From: Apoda limacodes
Taxonomy: Eukaryota; Arthropoda; Insecta; Lepidoptera; Limacodidae
Direction of reading: 5' to 3'
NCBI GenBank assembly: GCA_946406115.1
Contig: OX291544.1
Location: 496,001-560,000, forward strand
DNA: 64,000 nt
The notes beneath the pieces are model-generated. The model was not told the origin of the DNA, ran no database searches, and saw only the letters and a program-made list of their open reading frames with translations. Shown in pieces: positions 45,745 through 56,200 of this stretch. Position 1 is the first letter of the stretch, and each line of letters starts with the position of its first letter. Position numbers and translations under genes: made by a program.

Positions 45745-45795
45745 GTTGCAGTCGGGTAATGCACCTTTTGTTGCAGTCGGGGAACGCACCTATGG
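45745..45795. repeat. 31-bp direct duplication
   Basis: CCTTTTGTTGCAGTCGGG followed by (T/G)AA(T/C)GCA occurs twice, just inside the intron after vg exon A. Each copy looks like a splice acceptor (TTTTGTTGCAG). Confidence 0.85.
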
Positions 45796-45814
45796 CAAAA
45801 AATATAATGAAATA

Positions 45815-46475
45815 AATCTTAGCGTTTGTGGACTATGAGAAAGCCTTCGATTCGATGGAAACATGGGCAGTGCTACAGGCTCTACAGAGATGCCGTATTG
45901 ATCATCGGTATATCGAGGTGCTAAAATGCTTGTACGATAACGCCACCATGTCAGTCCGTCTCCAGGATCAAAACTCGAAACCGATCCAACTGCATAGAGG
46001 TATGAGACAGGGAGATGTCATATCTCCGAAACTGTTCACAAATGCGTTGGAAGATGTATTTAAGCTTCTGGACTAGGACGGTTTTGGCATCAATGTTAAT
46101 GGCGAGTACATTACCCACCTTCGGTTTGCCGACGATATTGTGGTCATGGCAGAATCGATGGAGGACCTTAGTACAATGCTCGAAAGCCTCAGTAGAGCTT
46201 CCCAACGAGTGGGCTTCAAGATGAACTTGGATAAGATGAAAATCATGTTGTATGGCCATGTAGCATCCACTCAAATAACTGTTGGGAACTGATGGAAAGA
46301 GCTATGCTCGGAGTTTCCCTACGTGATCGAATGAGGAACGAGGAAATCCGTAGGAGAACTAAAATCGCCGACATAGCTCACGGAATCGCAAAGTTGAAGT
46401 GGCAATGAGCAGGGCACATAGCTCGAAGAACCGATGGCCGATGGGGGAAGAAGGTTCTCGAGTGGCGACCACGAA
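45815..46475 (+). pseudogene. LINE F1: RTE-clade RT fragment, internally deleted
   Basis: A plus-strand fragment within the vg intron. The frame from 45828 reads VDYEKAFDSMETWAVLQALQ (RT block 4), VRLQDQNSKPIQLHRGMRQG with DVISPKLF (block 5), a stop at 46075, then GINVNGEYITHLRFADDIVV (active site) and KMNLDKMKIMLYGH. At about 46290 it jumps to AMERAMLGVSLRDRMRNEEI and GHIARRTDGRWGKKVLEW, skipping the connection region usual in this family. These motifs are characteristic of RTE-type LINE ORFs in Lepidoptera. It is 5'-truncated before block 4. Confidence 0.85.
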
Positions 46476-46479
46476 AATT

Positions 46480-47355
46480 ATTTTTTTGCTCCACTGGCTT
46501 CTGAAATACCATGGTCCTGCTAGCTTTAGACTAAAGCTAACGTAGCCACTATCGTATCTTTAGACCTATTACACCTATCAACACGGGGTTATCACCCTTG
46601 TTTTTTTGCTAATTATTTTGCCTTTCTTTTTCAAAAGAACTGATTTTTTGCTTCACCGGGTTCCGAGATACCATGGTTCTGCTAGCTTTAGACTAAAACT
46701 AGCGTAGCCACTATTGTATCTCCGGACCTATTGCACCTACCAACACGGGGTTAAAACCCAATTTTTTTGTAAATTATTTGCTATTCTTTCGCCAAGGAAC
46801 TGATTTTTTGCTCCACCGGTGTCCGAGATACCATGGTCCCGCTAGCTTTTGACTAAAGTTACCGAAGCCACTATCGTATCTCTAGACCTATTACACCTAC
46901 CCACGCGGGGTTATCACCCTTTGTCTTTTTGATATATTTTGCCATATAACTGATTTTTGCTCAACCAGTTTTCGAGATACTATGGTCCTGCTAGCTTTTG
47001 ACTAAAGTTACCGTAGCCATTATCGTATCCCCGGACCCATTGCACATTGCATTACTTTAAAGCTAGCAACATCATGGTATCTCGAAAAACGGTGAAGAAA
47101 AAAAAAATCAGTTTCTTGGCAAAATAATAGCAAAAAAAATGGTATGCAAACCCAGTGTGGTGTACGAAAGGTAGAATTAATAGGATAACGGAGTTATGGT
47201 AGTGACTACTCTAGCTTTAGACTAAAGCTAGCAGGACCATGGTATCTCGGACACCGGTGGAGCAAAAAATCAGTTCCTTGGCGAAAGAATAGCAAATAAT
47301 TTACAAAAAAATTGGGTTTTAATCCCGTGTTGATAGTTGCAATAGGTCCGGAGAT
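46480..47355. repeat. Direct and inverted ~150-161-bp repeat cluster
   Basis: Four direct units start near 46480, 46641, 46802 and 46951 (anchor GATTTTTTGCTCCACCGG). Each contains ACCATGGT, the palindrome CTAGCTTTAGACTAAAGCTA (or a variant) and CACGGGGTTA. From about 47060 two units lie in reverse orientation (CCATGGTATCTCGGACACCG and GGTGGAGCAAAAAATCAG at 47235-47270). The second inverted unit is almost the exact complement of the third direct unit. The cluster begins where F1 ends. Confidence 0.88.
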
Positions 47356-47363
47356 ACAATAGT

Positions 47364-47965
47364 GGCTGTAGACTTAGTTAATAAGTTTTTACTGGACAAT
47401 AAAACTGTTCTTTATGACGAGTTCCGTGAACGTAATGTCCAGTGGAAATTTAATCCTCCGGCCGCTCCCCAATGGGAGGTATTTTTGAAGCTGCTGTGCT
47501 AAAAGAAAAAACAAAGTGCTCATCGTTGTTAAAGGAGGAACTTTTTACTGTATTTTGCCGCAAAAAAGCGATTTTAAACTTGCGCCTGCTCACGCACACA
47601 ATCCCGGAGATATTTTAATCCAATAACCGTTATTAGCCTGAGCCGCTTTAATCCGATACGAAAACCTCTGTTCTGTCCCGTTATCAAAGCCTTCAGCAAG
47701 TAACTGAAGCCTGCTGGCACCGATGGCAGTTTGAATATACAAAACTATAACCTCGTTTCAAGTGGTTTAAATCCACTGAATCTATCCAACTTGGTGACCC
47801 TGTACTCATCAAGGAAGAAAATGTCCCGTCTCTCCTCTGGAGACGTGGCCGCGTAATTACCCTTTATACCGCGAAGGATGGTTACGTCAGATCCGTTACT
47901 CTTAGTTAGGCCCGTAGTTAAGTAATCCCGCCTACCGGTCGACACATAATCTTGTTCTTTCCCGC
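47364..47965 (+). pseudogene. BEL/Pao-type LTR retrotransposon integrase relic
   Basis: A plus-strand relic. The frame opens NKFLLDNKTVLYDEFRERNV, then WKFNPPAAP, the integrase stretch that precedes the catalytic Glu in Pol of BEL/Pao elements (a FNPPAAP-like motif). The following part has stops. Fragments still read as the post-integrase tail, with TDGSLNIQNYNLVSSGLNPL in a shifted frame and PSLLWRRGRVI-like sequence near 47828. No LTRs, protease or RT are nearby. It abuts the repeat cluster at 47355. It is dead: several frameshifts and stops, and the catalytic triad is incomplete. Confidence 0.7.
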
Positions 47966-47969
47966 CATA

Positions 47970-48690
47970 AGGAGAATGTTCCGTAAAATCCTAACGCCTT
48001 TCCTGTCTCATAAACCCTTCCATTCCGTACCCTTTTACCGAGTAATATAAATGACCCTTACTCTCTAAATGAGCTCTACTGGCTGCTTTCTTACGTAGGT
48101 AGTATCGCCACTGCATCGCGTCGCAACCGTAAATTATGAATGAATATATAAGTGTGCGTGCGTAATTATTATTGGGTTCAAATTTTTCTTACCTACGATA
48201 ACAAAGAGGCATACAAAACGGTGATCGCCCTTGAAAACCTTTATTAACTTATTTTTTTTTCTTTTTTTCTTCTAGAAATGTCACTCAGTCATTTATTGAT
48301 TTAACATATTGTTCTTTTTTGGATATGGTTTTTGTGCTGCCGTGATGTTTGTCCCTACCATTCAAAAGTAGGATTTAGGAGATACTGTAATAGTAATAAT
48401 GTAATAATGTCGGTAAAAAACATTTATGAAGTATGGAAAAAAATTGTCTCATTTTAATTCATTATAAATTATAATTAAGTTTTAGTATCTTTACTTACCA
48501 TCATCGTTAGTATTTTGCATTTAGCCTATTTCGCACCCAGTGTCCTCTATAATTACCGCGCACTTGGCCCGTGTGGGTGCCTAGCGGGTGCCTAGTGCGT
48601 ACGCGCAAACATTCTTTTCAGCAAGTAGGTATAAACTTGTGACAAAAATTGGGAAGTGTGGGTTGATATACTCATTCGTTTAGTTCTTTG
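47970..48690. other. Intron sequence, nothing recognised
   Basis: AT-rich with a poly(T) tract near 48250. No coding or repeats supported. Confidence 0.45.
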
Positions 48691-48765
48691 TTTTAATATA
48701 CTAAGGTGACAAATAATCATACGGCCCGCCTCGTTTTAAGCAGTCTCGGTGGCTAGCGATGCGAT
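48690..48765 (-). mobile_element. LINE B-type/SINE 3' tail fragment
   Basis: ATACTAAGGTGACAAATAAT, CATACGGCCCGCCT and AAGCAGTCTC match the minus-strand 3' tail of LINE B with more divergence than the copy at 33303. Confidence 0.6.
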
Positions 48766-49615
48766 GGTAGAGAGGGACCGGAGGTGTGCATAGTTTTTAA
48801 CAATTCCTCAGATATACAGGATGGTTAACAAACATCAACATCAACTTTATCCACTGATTTTATCTCGAGTAATATTGGCAAAAGTCATCAGTTGGCAGAC
48901 TCTTTGGTAATTTGGTTGAGACTGGCCTTTTAGTAAAAGTTAAATAAAATATCAGAAACATATATGAAAAGATAATATTCATAAATTAAAACTATTTACC
49001 TAAATCTAAACCTAAACCTTTATTGCCCAAACGCATAAGCTCGTCTTATCATTATTAGGTATCTATTACTACATTTTTATTACACGTCACACCAAAAATA
49101 CAAAAAAAATTAACAGCTACTGAGTATTAATATAATATTACATGTGACGTAAAACCCTTATTTAATTTAATCTCTAATTTATTATATTATACTGTCTCTT
49201 AAAATGTCGATATACCTTTGGTATTATATGAAAGTAAAATACCCAAAACTTTAGGTATCGAGCTAATTATCTACATAGAAAATTTTGAGCGAGCGAGCTA
49301 CTGGAGCTTTACCTAACAAGTGTTAGTTTTTCGGTTAGTTTATTAGTATAGAAAAATTAAACACACTCGTCTTATTGTGGCCATAATTCATTTCTGTTAA
49401 TTTTATCATAATCTTTGAAAAATATTCAGCTAACAGAAAAGCAAGTTCAGCTAAAATAACCTGCAGGTAATCATTATAATTTTGACTGAGTAAGAATTAT
49501 GTGTTATGTCAAAAACAACATAAGAATAGCTCGTTAAACGCCTGGGTATAGGTATTACCTAAGTTGACTATCGAGATAAGAAGGAAGACAAACATTTTCC
49601 ATCTGTTAAGCTTCT
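48765..49615. other. Intron sequence, nothing recognised
   Basis: AT-rich and repeat-poor by eye. Confidence 0.4.
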
Positions 49616-49619
49616 TGTA

Positions 49620-49910
49620 AGTTATTTCAAACGCCGCCGGTTTTATATTTTAATATTTTATGGGACTCCCATACAACAAACGTGATTTTTTTGCTCGATA
49701 TTGATAACGGCAACAGGTAGACGCTTTAAATATTCTCAGAATATTTAATTATATATTCACTAAAGAAAAATAAAAATAAAACAAATATGTATTTAAGGCG
49801 GGCTCCCATGCAACAAACGTAATTTTTATTTTTTTGCTGTTTTTATAGATAATGGTACGGAACCCTTCGTGCGCGAATCCGACTAGCACTTGGCCGATTT
49901 TTTCATAATA
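49620..49910. mobile_element. Dispersed non-coding repeat with internal duplication
   Basis: GGGACTCCCATACAACAAAC (49661) and GGGCTCCCATGCAACAAACG (49800) are an internal pair. The block ends TACGGAACCCTTCGTGCGCG, then GACTAGCACTTGGCCGATTT, a terminus I recall as very common in lepidopteran introns (possibly Helitron-related). Confidence 0.5.
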
Positions 49911-50394
49911 ATTTTCGCGATGTCTATTCTTTACAAGTAAAGCTGAGCTCTTCTTGTGAATTAAAATGATTTCCCGGCAGTCGTCATTACTCACCTTAAC
50001 CCTTAACCCTAATACTCTTAGCGATCGGTCACACGAAAATCTAATTGCACACTTAGGTAGGTAGGTATAATTTTTTTACAGGGTTTTAAATTTATGATTA
50101 CATTTCCAATTCGTAAGTAGAATTCTGTGATTTTTTGATTTTTCGGCCTCAATCGGGCTCAGCCGACTTAGTTCGTTTACTCAGAGACGGTAAACAAGCA
50201 CGTTTATCGTTGGTTGCAGTATCCTCAACCAACCATGTCTGATTTTTTTTTATATAAAACCGACCTCATGGTTCAGTAAAATATATTTTTCTATCGCTTA
50301 TATTTTCTATATATATAAAAGTGCAAGTAAATATCTACCACTGACTGACCGACTCATCGATCGCTTGAATGTATAACAAGGTAATAGATAAATG

Positions 50395-50580
50395 ACTCCC
50401 TCGCAGCCTAGTTGGTAGTATGGCCGACTGCTATGCAGAGGGTGTGCGTTCGTTTCCCGCACAGGACAAACATTTATGTAATAAACATTTGTGTTTGTCT
50501 TGAGTCTGGGTGTAATTATGTATAATATGTATGTATTTACAAAAAAAGAGTAATATATGTATGTGTGTAAGGTCTAACCG
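50395..50580 (+). mobile_element. tRNA-headed SINE
   Basis: The head CTCGCAGCCTAGTTGGTAGT supplies a box A (TAGTTGGTAGT). A box B-like GCGTTCGTTTCCCGC follows ~50 bp on, then an AT-rich body (AATATGTATGTATTTA) ending in ATGTATG repeats. This is the plan of a tRNA-derived SINE. The acceptor stem does not pair and there is no discriminator/poly(T) signal, so it is not a tRNA gene. Confidence 0.6.
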
Positions 50581-50699
50581 TACATCGTGGGCGTCAGCAT
50601 TTTTCTACACGATGCGTTTCTTATAATTCGGAAACATTTACGTTCCGAAGCCAGTACATGTTCGAGCATTGTAGTGTGTACTCGCAGCAATTATCAATT

Positions 50700-51815
50700 A
50701 TTATCAATTTAGCATAATCAGCATATTTACAATTGAAGCATTTTAGCAAGTTTTTAGTTAATTCTCATTTTATTAATTTTAATTGTTTTTGTGTGTCATT
50801 TTATCCTTTTATAATAAATTGTTTTACTTATAAACTTCTATCATTAAAGCAAAGCAACAGGTGTTAGGTAACAAACCCAACAATTTGTATCCGTTGTCTG
50901 GTATTCATAACACAAGCTTTGCTCTGGGTATTGAGAAACGGCTGCATTTGGTGAACCGCTTTTATGTCGGAGCTATGGCGATAGGTGCCCCCCGTTTCCT
51001 CGTTCCGGAGGATCCAATGTCTTATTGTTTTTCTCTGTAAATAGAATGTTTAAAATTTGACGCTTTAAAACAGGTGTCAAAAATGTTAAGTCGATACCTA
51101 CCTAAAAAAAAATATATAATGTCACTCATGATACTGCTTTTAGTTATCTATTGAAGACCAGACAGTAAAATTATTTCTTTATTACTGTTTTTCTTTTATT
51201 CTATATTAAGTATTGATTATAGGAAACCTGCATAAGTAAAAAAAAGACTCATGTAAACACCCTCGATAAGGGGAGGCCGTGCGCCCGTGCCCCACAGCCC
51301 CACAGTCGGAACGTAGGTATGAGGCTGGTAAGGATTTAAATTATTAAGATACTACTTTTGATTAATAATGGCTAGGTTCCTCTAAACATACGTAATTAAC
51401 AAAGTAAATTAACTTACTGTTATTTGAGGTCGTCGCTCAATATATTTTATTCTGTAGCCCGCTTCTCTGCTGCACTTGGATAAGTTGAGGTGCCATTTTT
51501 AATTTACATAGGTAGCGAGCGATGCAACAAACGATTGCGCGTCCGCGCGCGTAATCGTGTCAACGTCACGAATAACACTAAATTTTGATTAATTTTATTT
51601 TACCTAGTTGTTGATTGCGCTCGGTACTTACGCCGCCCCGCCGCCCCGCCGCCCCGCCCGCTGCGCCCGCCGCGCCGGCTTTTATTCATGTTTGTAGTAT
51701 ACATATACCTATAAATATGTTTGCAGACGCAGCTGTGTTCAGTCTGTTTCCTACGATTTATAGCAATACGTTTTAGTTATAAGTATGTTTTCGTGAGTAA
51801 CTTGATGTGTCGCCT
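50700..51815. other. Intron sequence with a GC-rich patch
   Basis: 51620-51680 contains CCGCCCCGCCGCCCCGCCGC, a 9-bp C-rich repeat, set in AT-rich DNA. Nothing else recognised. Confidence 0.4.
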
Positions 51816-51817
51816 AC

Positions 51818-52112
51818 TGTACAATCACGCTAAAACCTATACAGATGTGTGTTGTCGCAATTACAGTCACGCTAATACCTATACAGTTGTGTGTTGTCGC
51901 AGGTATGGTCACGCTAATACCAATAGTTATGTGTAGATACAGGTACGGTCACGTTAATACATATAAGTGTGTATTGTCGCAGGTACGGTCACGCTTAGAC
52001 CTATAGGAATGTTGTGTCGCAGGTGCGATCACGCTTATACCTAAATAGATGTATGGTGTCGCGGTATGGTTACGCAAATACATAATTCCTATATAGATGT
52101 GTGTTGTCGCAG
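51818..52112 (+). repeat. 40-bp tandem array repeating the vg splice acceptor
   Basis: Units of about 40 bp, each built as (T)GTGTTGTCGCAG|GTACGGTCACGCT...ACCTATA, end with AG at 51902, 51942, 51982, 52022, a decayed CGG near 52063, and the presumed real acceptor at 52112 (last step 49 bp). Earlier diverged units lie at about 51818-51862. The first ~12 bases of exon B (GTACGGTCACGC) belong to the repeat. The array therefore sets up to four full decoy acceptors within 210 bp of the real one. Confidence 0.88.
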
Positions 52113-52342
52113 GTACGGTCACGCGGCTCATGCGCACGCGCATGCACACGCGCACGCGCATGCTCACGCGCATGCGCAGCGTTCCGCGGCCGAGTACCAC
52201 GCGGCGCACAACATGGCGGGCTACGGGCCGCTGCTGCTGGGGCGCGCCGTGCACCACCAGTACAAGGCTGTTGAGTGGCCCGCGCAGCCGCACCACCTCG
52301 ACGCCACCACCTGCCCGCCCTATTCTTACGGCGCGGTCCCTG
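52113..52342 (+). CDS. vg: vestigial (vg) internal exon B
   Basis: A 230-nt GC-rich segment between acceptor GTGTTGTCGCAG and donor G|GTCAGT. Joined to exon A (GG + G) it gives HYSGYGHAAHAHAHA, so the phase is consistent. It encodes a His-Ala tract, then EYHAAHNMAGYGPLLLGRAV, HHQYKAVEWPAQPHH and CPPYSYGAVPG. As I recall it, Drosophila Vg in the same place has AHAAHAHAAHAHAY, HHNMAQYGSLL and later ALEYSSYP, in the same order. The exon leaves one nucleotide of a Gly codon, as expected if the last exon starts GLE-like. That last exon was not found to the window end. The His-Ala tract is encoded by alternating GCGCAC/GCGCAT and may vary in length. Confidence 0.85.
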
Positions 52343-52675
52343 GTCAGTGGCTTTTGACTATCGTACACATGTATCCTCGCGAAAGCAGAGCCCAGGGTCA
52401 TACAGTCTAATTTATAATCTAAAATTACATGATTTTATAACGTAGTCAAAACCAACATGTTTCGGCCCGCTCGTTAGTAAGTAGAACGCGCCTAACGAAC
52501 GTCGTATTTTTGGCAACACTAGTAGTTGTCAATTTGGTAGTCTATGATGCAGAATACCCTAATTAATATGTTATGATCCTTGTAAATCATTACCGTGTAA
52601 ATAAAAGTGTTTAATTGTGTGTCTGTGAGATTAAGGTTATTGGACAATTTCTACGACAGGAAAGTGGTTTATTTA
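52343..52675. other. vg intron start, nothing recognised
   Basis: Short AT-rich stretch after the exon B donor; no supported feature. Confidence 0.4.
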
Positions 52676-52915
52676 TAGTTTACTAGCTTTTTTACGGTTC
52701 CACCCGCCCTAAATTCGGTTATCGGTGTTCAACGGCAACTCCTCAATTATAGAAAAAAACCCAACTCACTCTTGACGTTTTCAAGTAGCCTATGTCCTTT
52801 TCCGGGACTCATGCTATCTCCATGCCAAATTTTATATTTATCGGTACAGCGGTTTAAGCGTGAAAAGGTAACCGACAGACAAACAGACAAAGTAACTTTC
52901 ACATAATAATATGGA
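52675..52915 (+). mobile_element. Dispersed non-coding lepidopteran repeat
   Basis: AGCCTATGTCCTTTTCCGGG, ATGCCAAATTTTATATTTAT, CAGCGGTTTAAGCGTGAAAA and GACAGACAAACAGACAAAGT, with an ATAATATGGATA end, are the landmarks of a repeat very common in lepidopteran introns. No protein is encoded. Confidence 0.6.
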
Positions 52916-53226
52916 TAATAAAATGGATAGTAAAGTTAATCCTTTTCTTGTCAATTATTCACTAAAAAGTCAAATGAATAGTGACAGCGACAGTGATATT
53001 TTTTTCATTTGTTCATCAGATGGATTGAACAGTGACGACAGTTCTTTTAATGTTTCTCCTTCTCTCAGCACTACTTTAACTTTAACTTTTTAGACTCACT
53101 AAAACATTTAAATATCGTAAATATAAATGCACAGAGTGTTCCAGCTCATTACTCCGATATGTTAGCATCTTTTAAAAAACAAAAACATTCACGCCGTCTT
53201 TGTTTCGGAGTCTTGGTTAAAACCTT

Positions 53227-56200
53227 AAAAAGAGGTAGGGCACTGCAAGCACTCGCTCGAATAAGCTGCCACAACAAATAAAGCGGGGCATAGCGAGTAC
53301 TTGCTCGAATGAGCGGCCCGAACTGGGGAAGTACCTCCACCTTACAGAAATAACACACATTGAGTAGTGTTCCTGGCGGTAAGTAAGGTTGCTAGAGTTC
53401 TCTTTGAGGATTCGCTGCGCGGACAGCGGAGGACCGGCGGTGCTTATCGCTGTCATTGCTCGGCGTAGCCGCGGCGTGCTGGTTCGGCGGTCAGGGAGTC
53501 CTGATGAAACGGCTGACCGCTGGCCGCCCGCAGGTTAAACGGGTTCCCGAACCCAGGGATCACTTAATCTTCGCCCTGGGAGGCTGATCCGCCAGCCTGT
53601 GTAAAGTCTCTGAAGTGGTAGTCGTGCCGGAGAAGGAGACCGGAGTGGACCCGGCTACTACAACATAAGGGGATCAGGGTCCCTTCCGCCCGCCGTGCCA
53701 GCAACCGTATCATCTGTGTTGAGCTTCGGCAGTCTTAGTACCGCACCTTTTTGTTTTCTAAGCTGTGTGTGTCAGTGAATCCCCTTCCCTAGTCTAAGTA
53801 ACTTTATATAAAATGGCCAGAAATAGAGAAAGGAAAAGAATTTTTACAGCGGCTACTTCATCCACATACAATGTGGATTTTTGCAATATCAGAGGTATTC
53901 ACGCAAATCTTAATGCAGTCCACCGTCACCTCGAGACTGCGCAGCTGACCATCCTCTTTCTAACGGAGACGCAGATATCCTGCCCCGCCGACACATCATA
54001 CCTTCATTATCCCGGCTACACACTCGAGCACAATTTTTTGAGTCGTGCCGGTGTATGTATGTTCGTCCGGGAGAATATCTGCTGTCGCCGACTTCATAGC
54101 CTTGAATACAGGGACCTGTCGATATTGTGGGTGCGCGTAGATCACGGCGGCCACACTCGTATCTATGCGTGCCTATATAGGTCTCATAGCGGTCACACGG
54201 ACGAAACTCGACTCTTCACGCACCTGAGTTTGACGACTGACATAGTTCTAGAGCAATATCCCACAGCAGAACTAGTTATTTTGGGAGACTTTAACGCCCA
54301 CCATCGTGAGTGGCTCAGTTCTCGAACCAATAACTATGCAGGGATATCTGCTCATGAATTTGCTCTGACCTATGGATTCTCTCAGCTGGTACTTTCTCCA
54401 ACGAGAATACCAGATATAGAGGACCATCCGAGCTCCTTACTGGACCTTCTGCTGACTACACGTCCGGACGGATACTCAGTGGATGCGCCTCTTCGCTCCT
54501 CGGACCACTGTCTTGTTCGGACTCAAATGTCATGCACACAACCCGATCCTTCTGGGCCAACTAATTGACGTCGTGTGTGGCACTATAAGTCGGCAGACTG
54601 GGACGGATTGCGAGAATTTTATGCATTGTTCCCGTGGAGGCAGCTCTGCTTTAGCTCAGATGACCCTGACGTCTGCGCAGCCGCAGTCACTGAGACTATC
54701 CTCGCTGGTATGGAATGTTTCATTCCTAACCTGCGAGTATCTGCCGGCGTCAAAAAACTACCGTGGTTTAATAGGTCTTGCAGAGAAGCTAAAATTCTTA
54801 AGCAAACTGCGTATGAGGCTTGGGCCACGGCTCGTAATAATAATGATCCGAATATTTCTGACTTAAAACGTAAATTAAATGCTGCCTCGAAGTTCAGTAA
54901 GAAAGCAACTGCCAGAGCAAAATTCCAATTCATCGGCAAATTAGGTGGGTGACTTGCGAGCTATCCTTCTGGGAGTCGTGCTTTCTGGTCGCTTACTAAA
55001 GCTGCCGAGGGGAACTTCTGCCAGTCATCGTTACCACCACTGCGAAAGACCGATGGTGACTTGGCCCGTAGTGCAAAAGAGAAAGCCGATCTATTGGGCA
55101 GTCTCTTTGCCTCCAACTCGAATATGAACGACGAAGGCGCTGTACCACCTACTTTACCGTGGTGCGGTAAGACCATGCCGGAAATCTCTATAACGCAGCA
55201 AGAGGTCCGGCGGGCGTTGCTTTCCCTAGACGTTCATAAGTCGTGTGGGCCAGACTGTATACCAGAAGTGGTGCTTAAGCAGTGTGCTCCTGAGTTATGG
55301 CCTGTACTCACGCGCCTCTTCGCGCTTTCCTACCATACTAGGCAATTTCCGTCTTCATGGAAGACTCCGAATGTGCACCCGGTGCCCAAAACGGGCGATA
55401 GATCAGATCCATCGAATAACAGGCCTATCGCTATTACCTCTCTCCTCTCCAAGGTGATGGAGCGTGTGATCAACACACAGCTTTTGAGATACCTGGAAAA
55501 ACACGACCTGATCAGCGACCGTCAATATGGCTTTCGCCACGGTCGCTCCACTAGTGACCTTCTAGTGTATCTCACACAACGATGTGCACTAGCCATTGAG
55601 AGTCAGGGGAAGGCATTGGCATGTAGCCTAGACATAGCGAAGGCGTTCGATCGGGTTTGGCACCGGGGTCTTCTATCGAAGTTGCCATCTTACGGAGTGC
55701 CCGAGGGTTTGTGCAAATGGGTGGCTAGCTTTTTGTCCGGCAGATGCATACGGGCCGTAGTTGACGTTAGTTGCTCTGATAGCATGGACATTAATGCTGG
55801 TGTCATGCAAGGCTCTGTGCTGTCTCCTACGCGGTTTCTACTGCACATCAATGATATGTTGGAGATCAACAACTTACATTGCTATGCAGATGACAGTACT
55901 TGAGACGCTTATTACACGGGCCGTGCAAGCATCCCTCGTTCTGTTGTGGAGGAAAAACGTGAAGAATTTGTGTCTCAAATCGCGACCACACTGTCCAATC
56001 CCTCTGACTGGGGACGGGTAAACTTGGTCCAATTCAACCCTATAAAGACAAGTCTGCGCGTTCACCGCTAAGAAAACCCCATTCACTGTAGTCCCACAAT
56101 TCTAAAACATTCCCCTCTCCAAGAGCATTGGGATCCTTGGTGTCGACATCTCCAGCGATGTTCAGTTCCGAGATCATTTACAAGATACGGTGAAGCAAAA

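Noticed and set aside
45544..45838. Proteins starting at 45544 or 45551 in other frames
   Set aside because: They are out-of-frame shadows over vg exon A; the frame with Vg motifs and matching splice phase is different.
50395..50470. Functional tRNA gene
   Set aside because: Box A and B are present but the acceptor stem does not pair and an AT-rich SINE body follows.
51721..51936. 71-codon open frame ending in RYGHANTNSYV
   Set aside because: It runs through the 40-bp intronic array; similarity to the exon B start comes from the repeat, not from a separate exon.
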